From: Panonychus citri
Taxonomy: Eukaryota > Arthropoda > Arachnida > Trombidiformes > Tetranychidae
Assembly (NCBI RefSeq): GCF_014898815.1
Contig: NW_026515406.1
Coordinates: 310,001 to 374,000, forward strand
DNA length: 64,000 nucleotides
Reading direction: 5' to 3'
Below are positions 49,239-60,900 of this stretch, piece after piece (position 1 is the stretch's first letter; each line of letters begins with the position of its first letter). The translations under genes and the position numbers were made by a program. The notes under the pieces were generated by a model. The model made no database searches. It saw only the letters and a program-made list of their open reading frames with translations, and was not told the origin of the DNA.

Positions 49239-49612
49239 ATTTGACCTTTACTGTTACGGTCAGAACAAAATTGTGTAATATTTTTTACATTTTCACTTTG
49301 CAATTGTTGACAAAATTTAATTCCTCTTCTAAAATTGTTTTTATAATTAACAAAAATATTCTATTATGAAAGTGAACTTGAATTTCAAAATTTTAAACAT
49401 TACAATTGATTGAAGATTCTCATTCATTTGACAAAAAAAATGAACAGAACATCAATTAAAGATTAACCTTTTAATCAACTGCAATAAAGATTCAAGGTAA
49501 AAGTTGAACTACAACAAACCGACAATAAATAAATAAATATATATGTGTAGTAAATTAATTTATATACCATGATGATTGCTTTTGGATGATTGGTTAAGAT
49601 GATTAGAGTTAA
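49239..49612. other. Gap between convergent SRD5A3 and SLC35A
   Basis: 374 bases, very AT-rich, presumably both 3' UTRs. Nothing else recognised. Confidence 0.5.
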
Positions 49613-50740
49613 TTAACTTGAGGTTTTGGCGAAAGAGTTTGATGAGGGAACTTGCCTTCCATAGAGAAATACTGAAGCCATGACAATTAATGCACCGAGA
49701 ATAAATTGTGAACTAGGATGAAAATCGAGGAAAAACATTGAGACAACACATGATAATACGATGGCCAAAGAGGTGGCAAAACCTTTCATAATATTATCAG
49801 AATATTTGACCACCACGGCACAGAGAAGTCCACCAAGAGCTTGACAAAAGATGACCGTCCAAACGAGAGGACTGTAACCATAAAAGAAACCTTTCTCAGA
49901 AATTGGTCCAAAATCGGTGAAAAGTATCCCAATTAAACCGAAAGGAATTGTAAGGGCACTTAATTGTACATTTCGAATCCAAAGAGATATTTCTCCTTTT
50001 AATATCTTCTCAAAATAAACACCAGCAAAACCTGAGAGACAACAGGCTGTAAGAATAGCCATGAATCCAATGAAAGGAGATTGATTAATGTGAGTTGATT
50101 TAACTATTTCCTCTGGTGTTTGTTGTTGTTGTTGTTGATGATGGTGAGATGATGATGATATTGATACTGTTTGTTGTAGTTGAACAAGAGCTACACCAAT
50201 GAATAATAATACTAATGCAATCCATTGATGGGGGTAAAGTCGTTTACCCAACATGGCCACTGAGAAAAGGGCGGTGGTTAAAATTTTTAATTGATAAATT
50301 ATTTGACAAGTAGCTGCATCCAAATGAGTTGCACCAAGATAGAGAAGATTATTTTGAACGTAATAGATGATGGAAGGAACTGCAACTTTTAATGTATCCA
50401 GGGGACGTTTAATTATTTGATTGTTGATTGTTTTAATGGCTCCTTTAGATGAACCTTCATTAGAATAGACCATTCCAATACAGGTAATCAATTTGACCAG
50501 TTCAGCTAAGATAACAGCCGTTGATGTGATAAATAATTCCTTCTGGGTTCGCGAGGCTCTCATCAATAAATTAAGGGTACAATTTTGTATTGTTAACGTA
50601 ATTAAAGAACCATATTTAAGTACATCTCGATTACCAAACCAAGAATCTTTTCCTTCGTAGTGTAATATTTTCACATCGTTACTTTCAATCTTAGTACCAA
50701 CATGGATTAATAAATGTTTATCACTTTTACTCTTTTCCAT
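49613..50740 (-). CDS. Nucleotide-sugar transporter, SLC35A family
   Basis: Intronless frame of 375 aa from the Met at 50740. An upstream in-frame ATG at 50794 would add 18 hydrophobic residues, but the 50740 start has better context (ACCATGG). About ten membrane segments are visible. Family features include SLITLTIQNCTLNLLMRASR at the first helix, the central VPSIIYYVQNNLLYLGATHL and TCQIIYQLKILTTALFSV, and near the end KYSDNIMKGFATSLAIV. These are typical of Golgi UDP-galactose/UDP-GlcNAc/CMP-sialic acid antiporters (SLC35A1-A3). A Ser/His/Gln-rich loop (residues about 205-225, with a Gln run) between helices is an unusual insertion. Substrate cannot be told from sequence; A2 or A3 (UDP-Gal or UDP-GlcNAc) is most likely. 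Confidence 0.88.
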   Translation of the reverse strand: MEKSKSDKHLLIHVGTKIESNDVKILHYEGKDSWFGNRDVLKYGSLITLTIQNCTLNLLMRASRTQKELFITSTAVILAELVKLITCIGMVYSNEGSSKGAIKTINNQIIKRPLDTLKVAVPSIIYYVQNNLLYLGATHLDAATCQIIYQLKILTTALFSVAMLGKRLYPHQWIALVLLFIGVALVQLQQTVSISSSSHHHQQQQQQTPEEIVKSTHINQSPFIGFMAILTACCLSGFAGVYFEKILKGEISLWIRNVQLSALTIPFGLIGILFTDFGPISEKGFFYGYSPLVWTVIFCQALGGLLCAVVVKYSDNIMKGFATSLAIVLSCVVSMFFLDFHPSSQFILGALIVMASVFLYGRQVPSSNSFAKTSS

Positions 50741-51807
50741 GGTATTTATTTTATAACAAGTGTACCACCACCAAATGATAATATTTACGATCAAAGGGAT
50801 AATTTACCAGAGATGAAGAAAAGAATAGAAAATCTGGAATAAACAAAAAACCAAAAAAAGAACAAGAGAAAATGAATTAGAATTTGAGAATCATGGAAAT
50901 GGTATCAGCACAAAAAGAATTAAATCAAATGATTAACCAAGATGTTAACGAAAAAAAGAGAAACATAGAGAAGGAAAAAGACTGAGATGAGAGAGATAAA
51001 ATTAACTCGTGGCAAGAAATAAATTCATCCTTAATGATGAAAATAAAGACCAAATAAACAAAGTAAACAAACCCAATAGAAAAAAAAAGAATAGAAAAAA
51101 AAACCGAAATTCTGATTAAAAGGGATAAGTGACACAAGAGAACAGGATTAGAATAACAGTAGACCAAAGGTGAGAGATAATAAGAATTAAAAAGAAAAGA
51201 GATTAAATGAGAGAAAAAAAATACAATACCTGATGGAATTAATTGTATAGAAAAATGTAAATGGAGAAAACAACAAACGAGAATGAGAATGAGAAAAGAG
51301 AATCAAAAATTGTTGTTTCTCTTTCTCAATATTAAACATTGGCAATTCTTTAGATGAAGAAACAATTTAATGGTTAACATGATAAACTATTAGTGACTAA
51401 TAAGATGTTCCAAGACCAATAATCAACTTTAATGATTATTTTAATTGATTCACATTTTTGTTCCGAGAAGAAGATGAAACAAGATGACAGGTAACAAGTG
51501 AAGATAAAGATGATTATCAAAGTGAGAATAAAGAAAGGGAGAAAAAGAGAGAAAGAGAAGAAAAGAAAAGTCTCTCTGACCGGGAATTCGTATCAACACA
51601 AAGCCTGAGTTTCTCTTCTTTCTTTCATATTCTCTTTTTCTCTTCTTTCTTTTTTTTCTCTCTCTTGTTTTCTTCTTCTCTCATTTTCTTTTTGTTGTTC
51701 TTTTATTTTTAAGTTTAGTTTCTTTTTTTATTCTTTCTTTATATCAAATTAACCAAATTTCTTTGTGATTATGTGATAATTAATGTTGGTAATTAAGGTA
51801 AGTCTGA
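50741..51807. promoter_or_regulatory. Divergent promoter region of SLC35A and E(z)
   Basis: 1.07 kb between starts. The + strand is purine-rich to about 51575, then after a short mixed stretch becomes strongly pyrimidine-rich (51608-51740) leading into E(z). A consensus donor GTAAGT at 51798-51803 lies directly before the E(z) ATG. Confidence 0.5.
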
Positions 51808-54800
51808 ATGGAGAAAGGTTTGGTTATCGGAGAAAGGGAACAACAGGAAGATGAACCAATGATGGAAAATGGTGATTCTATCAATACAATTGTTAACAAT
51901 AGGAGAACCAGCAGCTGCTTGAATGGTGATAATGGTGATGGTAATCATGGAATTGGTGGTCAATTAATTGGTGTTTATGGTGGAATTGGAGTTGATGATG
52001 AGGATGAAGAGGAAGAGGAAGATGAGGAAGAGGAAGATTTAGATGAAGAGGTGGTAAGAAATAATTCTGTCACTTCTAATGGCGTTAATAATTCGGATGG
52101 TGGTGATAATGGTGCTGATAATGGAATCAATGGTTTCAAATTACCTTCCATTATTTGTAATAGTGTTTCTGGAATTTTGGTTACTAGTCCTTCTATTCAG
52201 ACGATCACTTTATCCTCATCTTCTTCTTCATCTGTATCTTGTTCACCACCGACTATTTTATTACCTTTATCACCAGCATCTTCTTCACCACCACCTTCAT
52301 CATCTTCTTCATCTTCATCGTCCATTCTTTCAAATCAATCTTCTTCACTGGTTTCTTCTTCTTCTTCACCTTCCCTTTTGGTACCACAAAATTGGAGGAA
52401 ACGGGTTATATGTGAATTTAGTAAAATTCGAGCTAAAAAACGTTACCGTAGAAAAGATATAATTAAGGCATGTTATGCAAATAATCGATCTTATTTACGA
52501 CAATTGTTAACCACTTCTGGTAAAGAATCAATTATGGTTAATGATGATAATGATGAAAAAAATGATAATCATCAGCATTCTGGTGAGGATAAAAGTGTTA
52601 TCACCGTTAATTATAAATTTGGTGATTATTTACCCACCGATGTGCCCCATAAACGAGCTTATCTTAAATCTGATTCAGCCAAAGTTAATCAACGTTGTCT
52701 AATTAAAACATTCTACTCGGTTTCCGCTATTCCATCCATGGCTACTTGGGCTACTATTCAGCAAAATTTTCTGGTCGAAGATGAAACTGAACTTCACAAT
52801 ATTCCCTATATGGGTGATGAAGTAGTTGAAGGAGGATTCATTGAAGAATTATTGAAAAATTATGATGGTAAAGTTCATGGAACCAAGGATATCATGGAAG
52901 ATGAAATTTTCATTGAAGCAGTTGAAGCTCTCGCTAAATCCGAGACTAAAAATCGTCGAAAACTTTCATCAACTGATAATGAGATTAAAACAGTTTCCAC
53001 CATAACTGATGATTCCAATGTTTCATCAGGTGAGATTATTGAACAATTTTCTTCATCTTCTTCTTTTTCTAACTTATTCTTTTCTACTTCCTAATTTAGA
53101 TATTGGAAAGATCGAAGATGAAGGTAAAAAAATTACGATCCCTTCGATTATATTCGAAGCCGTTTCTTCAGTTTATCCTGACAAAGGGAATCCAAAAGAA
53201 TTGGAAGAGAGGTTTGTAATTCTTTTTTTCTATTCTTTTTCAAAAGCAGGTACTAATTTTGTTCTTCTCTCTCTTCTTATTCTCAGGTATGCAAACCTTA
53301 TAGCGAAAAGAGATTGTTTCAATGTGGAAAATATTGAATCTACTCCAAACATCGATGGTCCTCATGCAACCTCATCTTCTCGAGAACAGACAATGCATTC
53401 ATTTCATACTCTTTTCTGTAGACGTTGTTACAGATATGATTGTTTTCTTCACCGTAAGTGTACTTATAGTTAATCTTTACTCTTCAGAAAAGGCAAAGAA
53501 TATTCTCTTCTATAGAAGAATAATATTTCTCCTTATAAATATCAAAGTATCAAGAGGATAAATTTCATGTTTCAATCTTCTATTTGAAAATAATCGTTTT
53601 CTCATCTCATCTCATCTCTCCTTCTCTCTTTTCATTGTTTTTTCTAAATCAGATCATTATTTGAAACCACAACCCAAACCTTCCGATATTAAACCTGCTG
53701 TTGATCCTTGTGGACCTGATTGTTATCTACATATGGATGGTGTTAGATTGAAAATTAAACAAGAAAAACAAGATGATGAAATACTCAACTATCAAGAAGT
53801 ATCCAAAAAAGTGACACTCTATTGTAATGTCAGCAGTAATGATGCTAGCAGTGAAGACAGTAATGATAGTCTAAATCAATTATTGAGCAAACATAATCAT
53901 CATAATCACCATCAACATGTTGTCAATTCCAAGCATCACCATAATCATAATAATCACCATTTAAGTAATCATATTCATAGTAATCGTAATGTAGGATCTT
54001 CAAATTATATTGGCCGATCTCCACATGATCATATGCAAGAATGGAGACAAATGAAGTCAAATAAAAGGAAATCATGTAGCACCAATAACGATAGTCACCA
54101 TAATAATAATCATCATCATTATAACAATTTTATCAACTCAAATAGTAATAATATTACCAATGGAAATCCAACTAATCAACTTTATCTGACAAATCACGAT
54201 GTCCATTTACCATTAACTTTACCACCCCCACCACCGCCACCGACAGTGAGCACTTTAATTTCTGGTGATGAAAATTCCAACAATTCACGTTCTGGAGCTA
54301 ATCAGGAGAATATGATTAAACCGGTGAATTGATGAGCGAGATTAATAATTGTGACGAATGGACTGGAGCGGAGAAATCATTATTTCGAGTTTTATGGAAA
54401 ACTTTCTATCGTAATTATTGTGCGGTAGCCGAGGCCATTTTCACGAAAACCTGTAAACAGGTTTACTTTTTTGCTCAACAAGAGCTTTCCCATGGTGGTT
54501 TAGAAGAGATCGATTTAACCTTCTCCCCACCTCGAAAAAAGAAAAAGAAAACACGATATTGGGCATTACAACATCGAAAGTTACACTTAAAGAAAGACGG
54601 AGAAACTTTAACTACCTCAACTGGTGTTTACAATTATATTCCTTGTGATCATCCAGGTTTACCTTGTGACGCTAATTGTATCTGTGTATCAACCAATAAT
54701 TTCTGTGAAAAATATTGTTCTTGTAGTATTGAATGTCCTCACCGATTTCCTGGTTGTCGGTGTAAAGCTCAATGTTTTACAAAACAATGTCCTTGTTACC

Positions 54801-55321
54801 TTGCGGTTCGTGAATGTGATCCCGATCTTTGTCAAACTTGTGGTTCCCACGAAGAGGATGCCCGACAAATTACATGTCGAAATGTTTCAATACAAAGAGG
54901 TTTAAAGAAACACCTTCTTCTCGCACCTTCCGATGTTGTCGGATGGGGAATCTTTCTTAAAGATTATGTGGCCAAAAATGAATTTATCTCTGAATATTGT
55001 GGTGAAATTATCTCACAAGATGAAGCCGATCGACGGGGAAAAGTGTACGACAAGTACAAGTGTAGCTTCCTGTTTAACCTTAACAACGATTATGTTGTAG
55101 ATGCAACTCGAAAGGGTAATAAGATACGATTCGCTAATCACTCAGTTAACCCTAATTGCTATGCCAAAGTCCTAATGGTTAATGGTGATCATCGAATTGG
55201 TATTTTCGCTCGACGGCCAATCCAACCTGGTGAAGAGCTTTTCTTTGATTATCGATATGGACTCACGGAACAACTTAAATTTGTTGGTATCGAACGAGAA
55301 TCAACTGACTGTCCAAATTAA
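51808..55321 (+). CDS. E(z): Enhancer of zeste, PRC2 histone H3K27 methyltransferase
   Basis: Proposed exons 51808-53029, 53100-53211, 53287-53453, 53653-54245 and 54341-55321 give 1024 aa. The last join is uncertain: without a 95-base intron (54246-54340) the frame breaks at 54320-54332. After about 190 acidic and Ser-rich residues comes the EZH start (NWRKRVICEFSKIRAKKRYR). Exon 3 has TPNIDGPHATSSSREQTMHS then FHTLFCRRCYRYDCF. Exon 4 is Asn/His-rich. Exon 5 starts the SANT2-like WTGAEKSLFRVLWKTFY, then the Cys-rich CXC domain (CDHPGLPCDANCICV; GCRCKAQCFTKQCPCYLAVR) and the SET domain with GWGIFLKDYV, FISEYCGEIISQDEADRRG, the catalytic-core NHSVNPNCYAKV and FFDYRYG. It methylates H3K27 with ESC and SU(Z)12. 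It is longer than the usual about 750 aa because of low-complexity additions. Confidence 0.92.
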
Positions 55322-56062
55322 ATTAATAACCAATTGCACCTCTTTTTACACCTTCTAATTGTTCAAAAAATTACCTATCAACCACCGCTTACTATAATTA
55401 ATCAATTATCCCATTTAATAGCTTATATGATACACAAACATATACAATCTATTAATTACTTTTAATTTATCGAATCACAATCTAAAAGAAGAGAAGAAAA
55501 AAAGAGATTACAATCAATCTTTCTCTCTCTCTCTCTTTGACATCCACTCACCTCTACACTCACACATCTACACTGGTCAACTAATTGTTCCTTTAATTTA
55601 TCAACTTTATCTATAATTTTCTCTCTCTACATATATAAATTGTAATCATCTTAAAACAATTTAAATCAATTGGATTTTACACCAAACCTACATCAACAGT
55701 TAACAGCATTTAACTGAGAGATTAATGTTAATTGGTTCCTCTTTTTTTTTGTCAATCAATTTCACTTTGGAATCACGAACACATCATATGTTGATTAATT
55801 GTCTCTCTCTCTTTTTCTATTCACAAGTTAATTTATTTCTTCAAATTATTGTGAAATCATGCTGATTATCAATTTCTTTTTGCATGTTTTTAATCATTTC
55901 AGCACCAACATCCAACTATCTCTCCAAAAATCAACACAAATGTTGATCACAATTATTGTTTCTTTTATACAAGCAATAAGCATGTAATCTAACATTAAAT
56001 AAAAAAATAATATATAAATAGAATTAACAAGAATATAAACATTTTCCTTGACAATTAGTAAA
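55322..56062. other. Gap between convergent E(z) and PIG-C
   Basis: 741 bases of AT-rich DNA with CT tracts (55519-55537, 55802-55814), presumably 3' UTRs. AATAAA-like words occur near 55996. No gene seen. Confidence 0.5.
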
Positions 56063-57287
56063 TCAATCATTTATCTGGATCACGGCTTCGTCCCATGGGC
56101 CATAAATGTTTTCCTTGTACGATTGAAGTGACCAGAAACCATAGGGAAGAATTAGATTAACCATAATCAACGAAATGACGTAGATAATTGTGAAAATGGG
56201 TGAGCATAAATTAACCATGAGAATCAACGAGATTGTGGTTAATAAACAAGTTAGAATGTAATTAACTTGAATTGAGATGTTTTTCCGCAATTTTGATCGG
56301 ATTACAGTTGAAAGGACAAAAATATCGGTCGCAAAGGTGAGTAAGGCAAATGCTTGATAACTTGAGGTCAATCGAGAGGCAAGACAAACGCCAGCGAAAA
56401 TGGCACTATTGATTGATAGAGACGGACTGACAATGGCCACTTTGACCCCGTAATCGAAAAAAATTAAATGAATAATCATCATTAATGTAACCATTGTGTA
56501 AATTGTATCGGTGCTAATTGTTTCCGTTAATGTTTTCAGGATTGGTGAGACTGTGAATCCACTGATGATGAAAATTATTCCTGTTTTAAGTTGACCGATC
56601 ACTTTTTCATTGTTGTTTGGAGTAATTGTTAATTGGAGTAAAATTAGTAATTAATAATTGGTTGATATGAATTGTTTACAATTGTGTTGGTCAGAAATTA
56701 ACACTTACCATCATCGCTTTCTGAAGACAATAAAAGTGTCAGGTAAAGAAGTAGAGTTATAATTGCAATGGAAATACAAATATAATTAGAAGATGATTGT
56801 TCACTTGATTGTAGAAGATTAAAAACTTGAAGGAAAATTATGATACAATTAATTTCTTGGGTTAAAAGACCAGAATAGATTAACGATTCTCTCAGTGAGT
56901 AATATCTCAAATTAACTGTAAAGCAAGAAAATCATTAAGAGAAATGATCAGTCACTTATTGTTAACAATTTAGAAAGAAGGTGACAAATACACAATTAGA
57001 TTGTAACAATTAACTAACCATTTTTCCGTAAATCTTTAAGAAATGTCGGTGGGATGTAATTGTCTGGAAAATCTTGAGATTCATAAAGTACCTTTTTCCA
57101 ATTTGATTTGCCTTTTTTACGAACTCCTATCAAAAGATGATTAAAATACAATAAGAGACAATTAATTGATAAAAATTAAAAAGCCAATCAACAATCAATT
57201 TGAAACAATTAAGCAAAAAGAATAAAAAATTAACATGTAAACAAATGAAGAGAAAATAAAAAAACTCTTACCTTTTGATGTTGACAT
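56063..57287 (-). CDS. PIGC: PIG-C, GPI N-acetylglucosaminyltransferase subunit
   Basis: Four minus-strand exons join in frame: 57287-57272, 57126-57019, 56915-56709, 56601-56063, giving 289 aa. The N-terminal part has WKKVLYESQDFPDNYIPPTF, the family start region. Later motifs are ISTDTIYTM, HLIFFDYGVKVAIVSPSLS, FAGVCLASRLTS and the C-terminal YKENIYGPWDEAVI, all hallmark PIG-C signatures. About eight membrane segments are seen. PIG-C belongs to the ER GPI-GnT complex (with PIG-A, H, P, Q, Y, DPM2) that makes GlcNAc-PI, the first GPI-anchor step. The first coding exon is only 16 bases. Divergent from CSB with a 621-base gap. Confidence 0.95.
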
Positions 57288-57908
57288 ATTGAAGATTCAA
57301 TTGATTTACCATCAGAATTTATTTAATCATCGATTCAATAAACAGAATAATAAGTAGAATAAATCGAGAACAATTAAAATTAATAATCATAATTAGAGAA
57401 TTAAAATCAGTTCACTTTTAGAAAAGATTTTGGAAAAAACCGGTAGAATCAGCTGATTTTTTCTCTTTCTTTTTCTTCTTTCTCTTGTTTTCCTTTTCTT
57501 TTAATGTTTAGATTTTTTTTTCTATTCACAACTGATCATTAATATTAATTGTTCTTTTGCTTTTCTTTTGTTCTAAATCAATTGAATGCTTTAATTTTGT
57601 TTGTGAATTTACCTTTTCTATGTGGACTTGATTGAGATTAATTCTAATTAATTTATATAAATCGTTTCTTTTGTTTATTCTTGTTTGTTAGTAGCTTTTG
57701 TTTGTACCTTTCACCAGGCCTGACTTTGGATGATGAAATACAAGCTACTCTATTTATGGTTTTTTCCTCTATCAGGTTAGTAATTTAATTGTGGTATTTT
57801 AACATTTCATTAATTTTCATTTTTCTATTTTGATAGATTTTTATAAGTGAAGTAATAGAAACAGATAAATTTCAAGCAAGATCTATTTTCGTCTGAGGTT
57901 TTGTCAAC
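57288..57908. promoter_or_regulatory. Divergent promoter region of PIG-C and CSB
   Basis: 621 bases. The + strand turns pyrimidine-rich at 57458-57530. A probable non-coding CSB first exon ends near 57776 (CAG|GTTAGT) with an acceptor in the T-rich stretch before 57840. Confidence 0.45.
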
Positions 57909-60900
57909 ATGCCTTTCGATGTGAATCAATCCTGTGCCTCACTACGTGTTCCTGGTGATGGAATTTCATCTTCTTCGAGTGCAATTAATCTAGATCAAGG
58001 TGATTCTTTTCATGTTAAACAAGAACCTGAGTCTCCTGGTCAAGATTATGAGGAACATGGGGATTTCAATGAAGGTAATGGTGAAGAAGAGGCAGAGGAA
58101 GAGGAGGAAGAGGAAGAAGGCATCAATCAAGATTCAGATGATGGTGAAGATGAAGATGAAGAATCACCCGAAGATCAAGTTAAAAAGGGGCCTGTTCGAC
58201 TTCGGATTGATATGTCATCTATCCCTTGTGTTTCTAATGAAGATCAAGTCTCTGAGCTTCAAGAACTTGGAGTTGTTGCCTATGAACAACAATCTTATGA
58301 AAAAGGAGTTTTAAAACAAGTCGATTCGGTTATGAATAGTCAGGTTATCGGTAAAAAGCCAAAAGAAACTGATACTCATAAGAAACGACTTGCCGACATT
58401 TTGTCATTCGATAAAAGGCCGACTGTTAAAATCGAAGAGGAAACACATGATGGATATGATCATCTACAACCATCGACTTCATCATCTCCCGATAAATTAT
58501 CTTCATCAATCAATCTTCAGGAATCGGAAGCCATTACAACAAATTCCAATTTCAATAGAGCCACAAGCAGCTCAGAAGTTCTTCAGCGATTTCGTAATTT
58601 TCAATTATCACAGAATCGCCATTATGATAATGATGATGATGATGATGAGGAAATGGAGGATGAAGAAAGTGAAAGAATTGATTCCAAGAGTAGTAAAAGA
58701 TTTCGACAAAAGGAAGACACAGATGATTATGTTCCTTCAGATGGAGAAGAAGATGATTATAATGAAGAAATTGGTGATATCGATGATCAAGAATATGGTG
58801 GGGACGCTGATGAGATACAATCGAAACGTAAAAAGGTGGGGAAAAAAGTATCGAAAAAAATTAAACTCGAAGCGGGTCCAGAAAAGGTAACCAAGAAAAA
58901 GATTCTAGATGATGGAGATGAAGTCGCTTACCAAAAAAGGATGAGGTAACTATTTAGAGACAACAATTAAAATCCATTTTACAATCTAAATGATAATTAA
59001 ATCATTAATCTCTCTTTCTCTCCTCAAATCAGAGCCGTTAAACTAGAAATCCAAAGACAAGTTGATGCAAATGAAATCATCACTTATGAAAACTGTCACA
59101 CCGTCGAAGGTGATTTCAAAGTACCTGAACATATATGGTCTAAATTGTACAAGTAAGTAATTGACAATCAATCTGATTTGTTTTAATAAATATTCATCCC
59201 ACAATTTAATTGTCTCTAGTTATCAACAACGAGGTGTTCAATGGCTTTGGGAGTTACATCAACTTGGTTGTGGTGGGATTTTGGGTGACGAGATGGGCTT
59301 GGGAAAAACTATTCAAGTGATCGCTTTTCTTGCCGGTTTGGCCTCAAGTGAGATCTCAAATTTCCGTGACGAGTAAGTAATCAATTGTTACTCATGAAAT
59401 CTCAATAATATTAATAATAATCCCTAATAATTATTGCAAATCTTTAGGAGGAAAACCTTAGGTCCAGTTATACTAGTCACTCCAGCGACAGTTATGAATC
59501 AATGGGTCTCTGAATTTCAGGCCTGGTGGCCTTTTCTTAGAGTCGCTATATTACATCACACTGGCTCATTCCATGGTAAAAAGGTGAAAATTAATTGGCT
59601 TCCAATAGTAAATCAATTGGCTAAATTGTTACATCTTTTTTTTTGCAGAAAAAATTGGTTGGAATAATTAATCGTTGCAATGGGATTTTAATCACATCCT
59701 ATTGTAGTATTGTTACATTTCAAGATTTACTTTACGAATATGATTGGCATTATGTGATCCTCGATGAAGGTCATAAGATCAGAAATCCTGACGCTCAAAC
59801 GACCCTCGCATGTAAAAGGGTAATTCAAATCAATCAATTTAATTTGTTTCTCTTCAGTGATTTAATTTTGTTTTCTTTTCCTTCCTTGAAATATAAATAA
59901 TTTAGTTTCGAACTCCTCATCGTATTATCCTTTCTGGTTCACCGATACAAAATAATCTCAAAGAATTGTGGTCACTTTTTGATTTCATTTATCCGGGAAA
60001 ACTGGGAACTCTTCCCGTTTTCATGGAAAAATTTTCCGTTCCGATTACTCAAGGAGGTTATGCAAACGCCTCACAAATTCAGGTCGAAATCGCTTATCGA
60101 TGTGCAACCGTCCTTCGAGATGCAATTAAACCTTACCTCTTACGTCGGGTCAAAGATGAAGTTCAAATGGTACTTAATCTACCAACTAAGAACGAGCAAG
60201 TTTTATTTTGCCGTTTAACTGATGAACAGCGAGATGTTTATAAAACTTATTTAGAGTCGAATACAATTCGAGATATTTTCAAAGGAAAGATGCAAATTTT
60301 TGTTGGACTAATTAACTTGCGAAAAATTTGTAATCATCCCGATCTTTTTACCGATGGTCCAAAAGAGGAAACTGGTGAAGTTAAAGATACTTTCGGTTAT
60401 TATAAGCGATCGGGTAAAATGAAAGTCGTTGATGTTTTACTTTCCCTTTGGCATAAACAAGGACATAAAGTGTTACTTTTCACTCAAGGAAAACAGGTAA
60501 ATTGTTTTAATAACATAATCAACAATTAACTCACTGATTAATCCGATGGGTCAATTGTTTCTCCTTTTAAGATGTTAAATATTTTGGAAATGTTTTTACG
60601 ATATCGAGAGTATACTTACCTTTTGATGGACGGAAGTACACCGATTGGAACTCGACAACAAACAGTTCGAGAATTTAATTCAGTAAGTAATTTGAGGTTC
60701 TAAAAAAAGAAGAGAAATTAATTTGATTGCTTTACTTGTTTAGAATCCAAATATTTTTGTATTCCTGTTAACTACCAAGGTTGGTGGCGTTGGATTAAAT
60801 TTGATTGGTGCTAATCGTGTGCTAATTTATGATCCTGATTGGAATCCAACTACCGACATGCAAGCCCGAGAACGAGCCTGGAGAATCGGTCAAGATAAGC

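Noticed and set aside
52079..52462. Leu/His-rich frame inside E(z)
   Set aside because: A shadow of the Ser/Pro-rich E(z) coding frame.
54317..54332. Programmed -1 frameshift in E(z)
   Set aside because: No slippery heptamer is present at the overlap, so splicing or an assembly error is more likely.
54324..54340. A 17-base intron in E(z)
   Set aside because: Too short to be spliced; the smallest clear introns here are about 57 bases.
58000..58890. Met/Lys-rich alternative frames in the CSB N-terminus
   Set aside because: Shadows of the acidic coding exon, which joins to the SNF2 core in frame.
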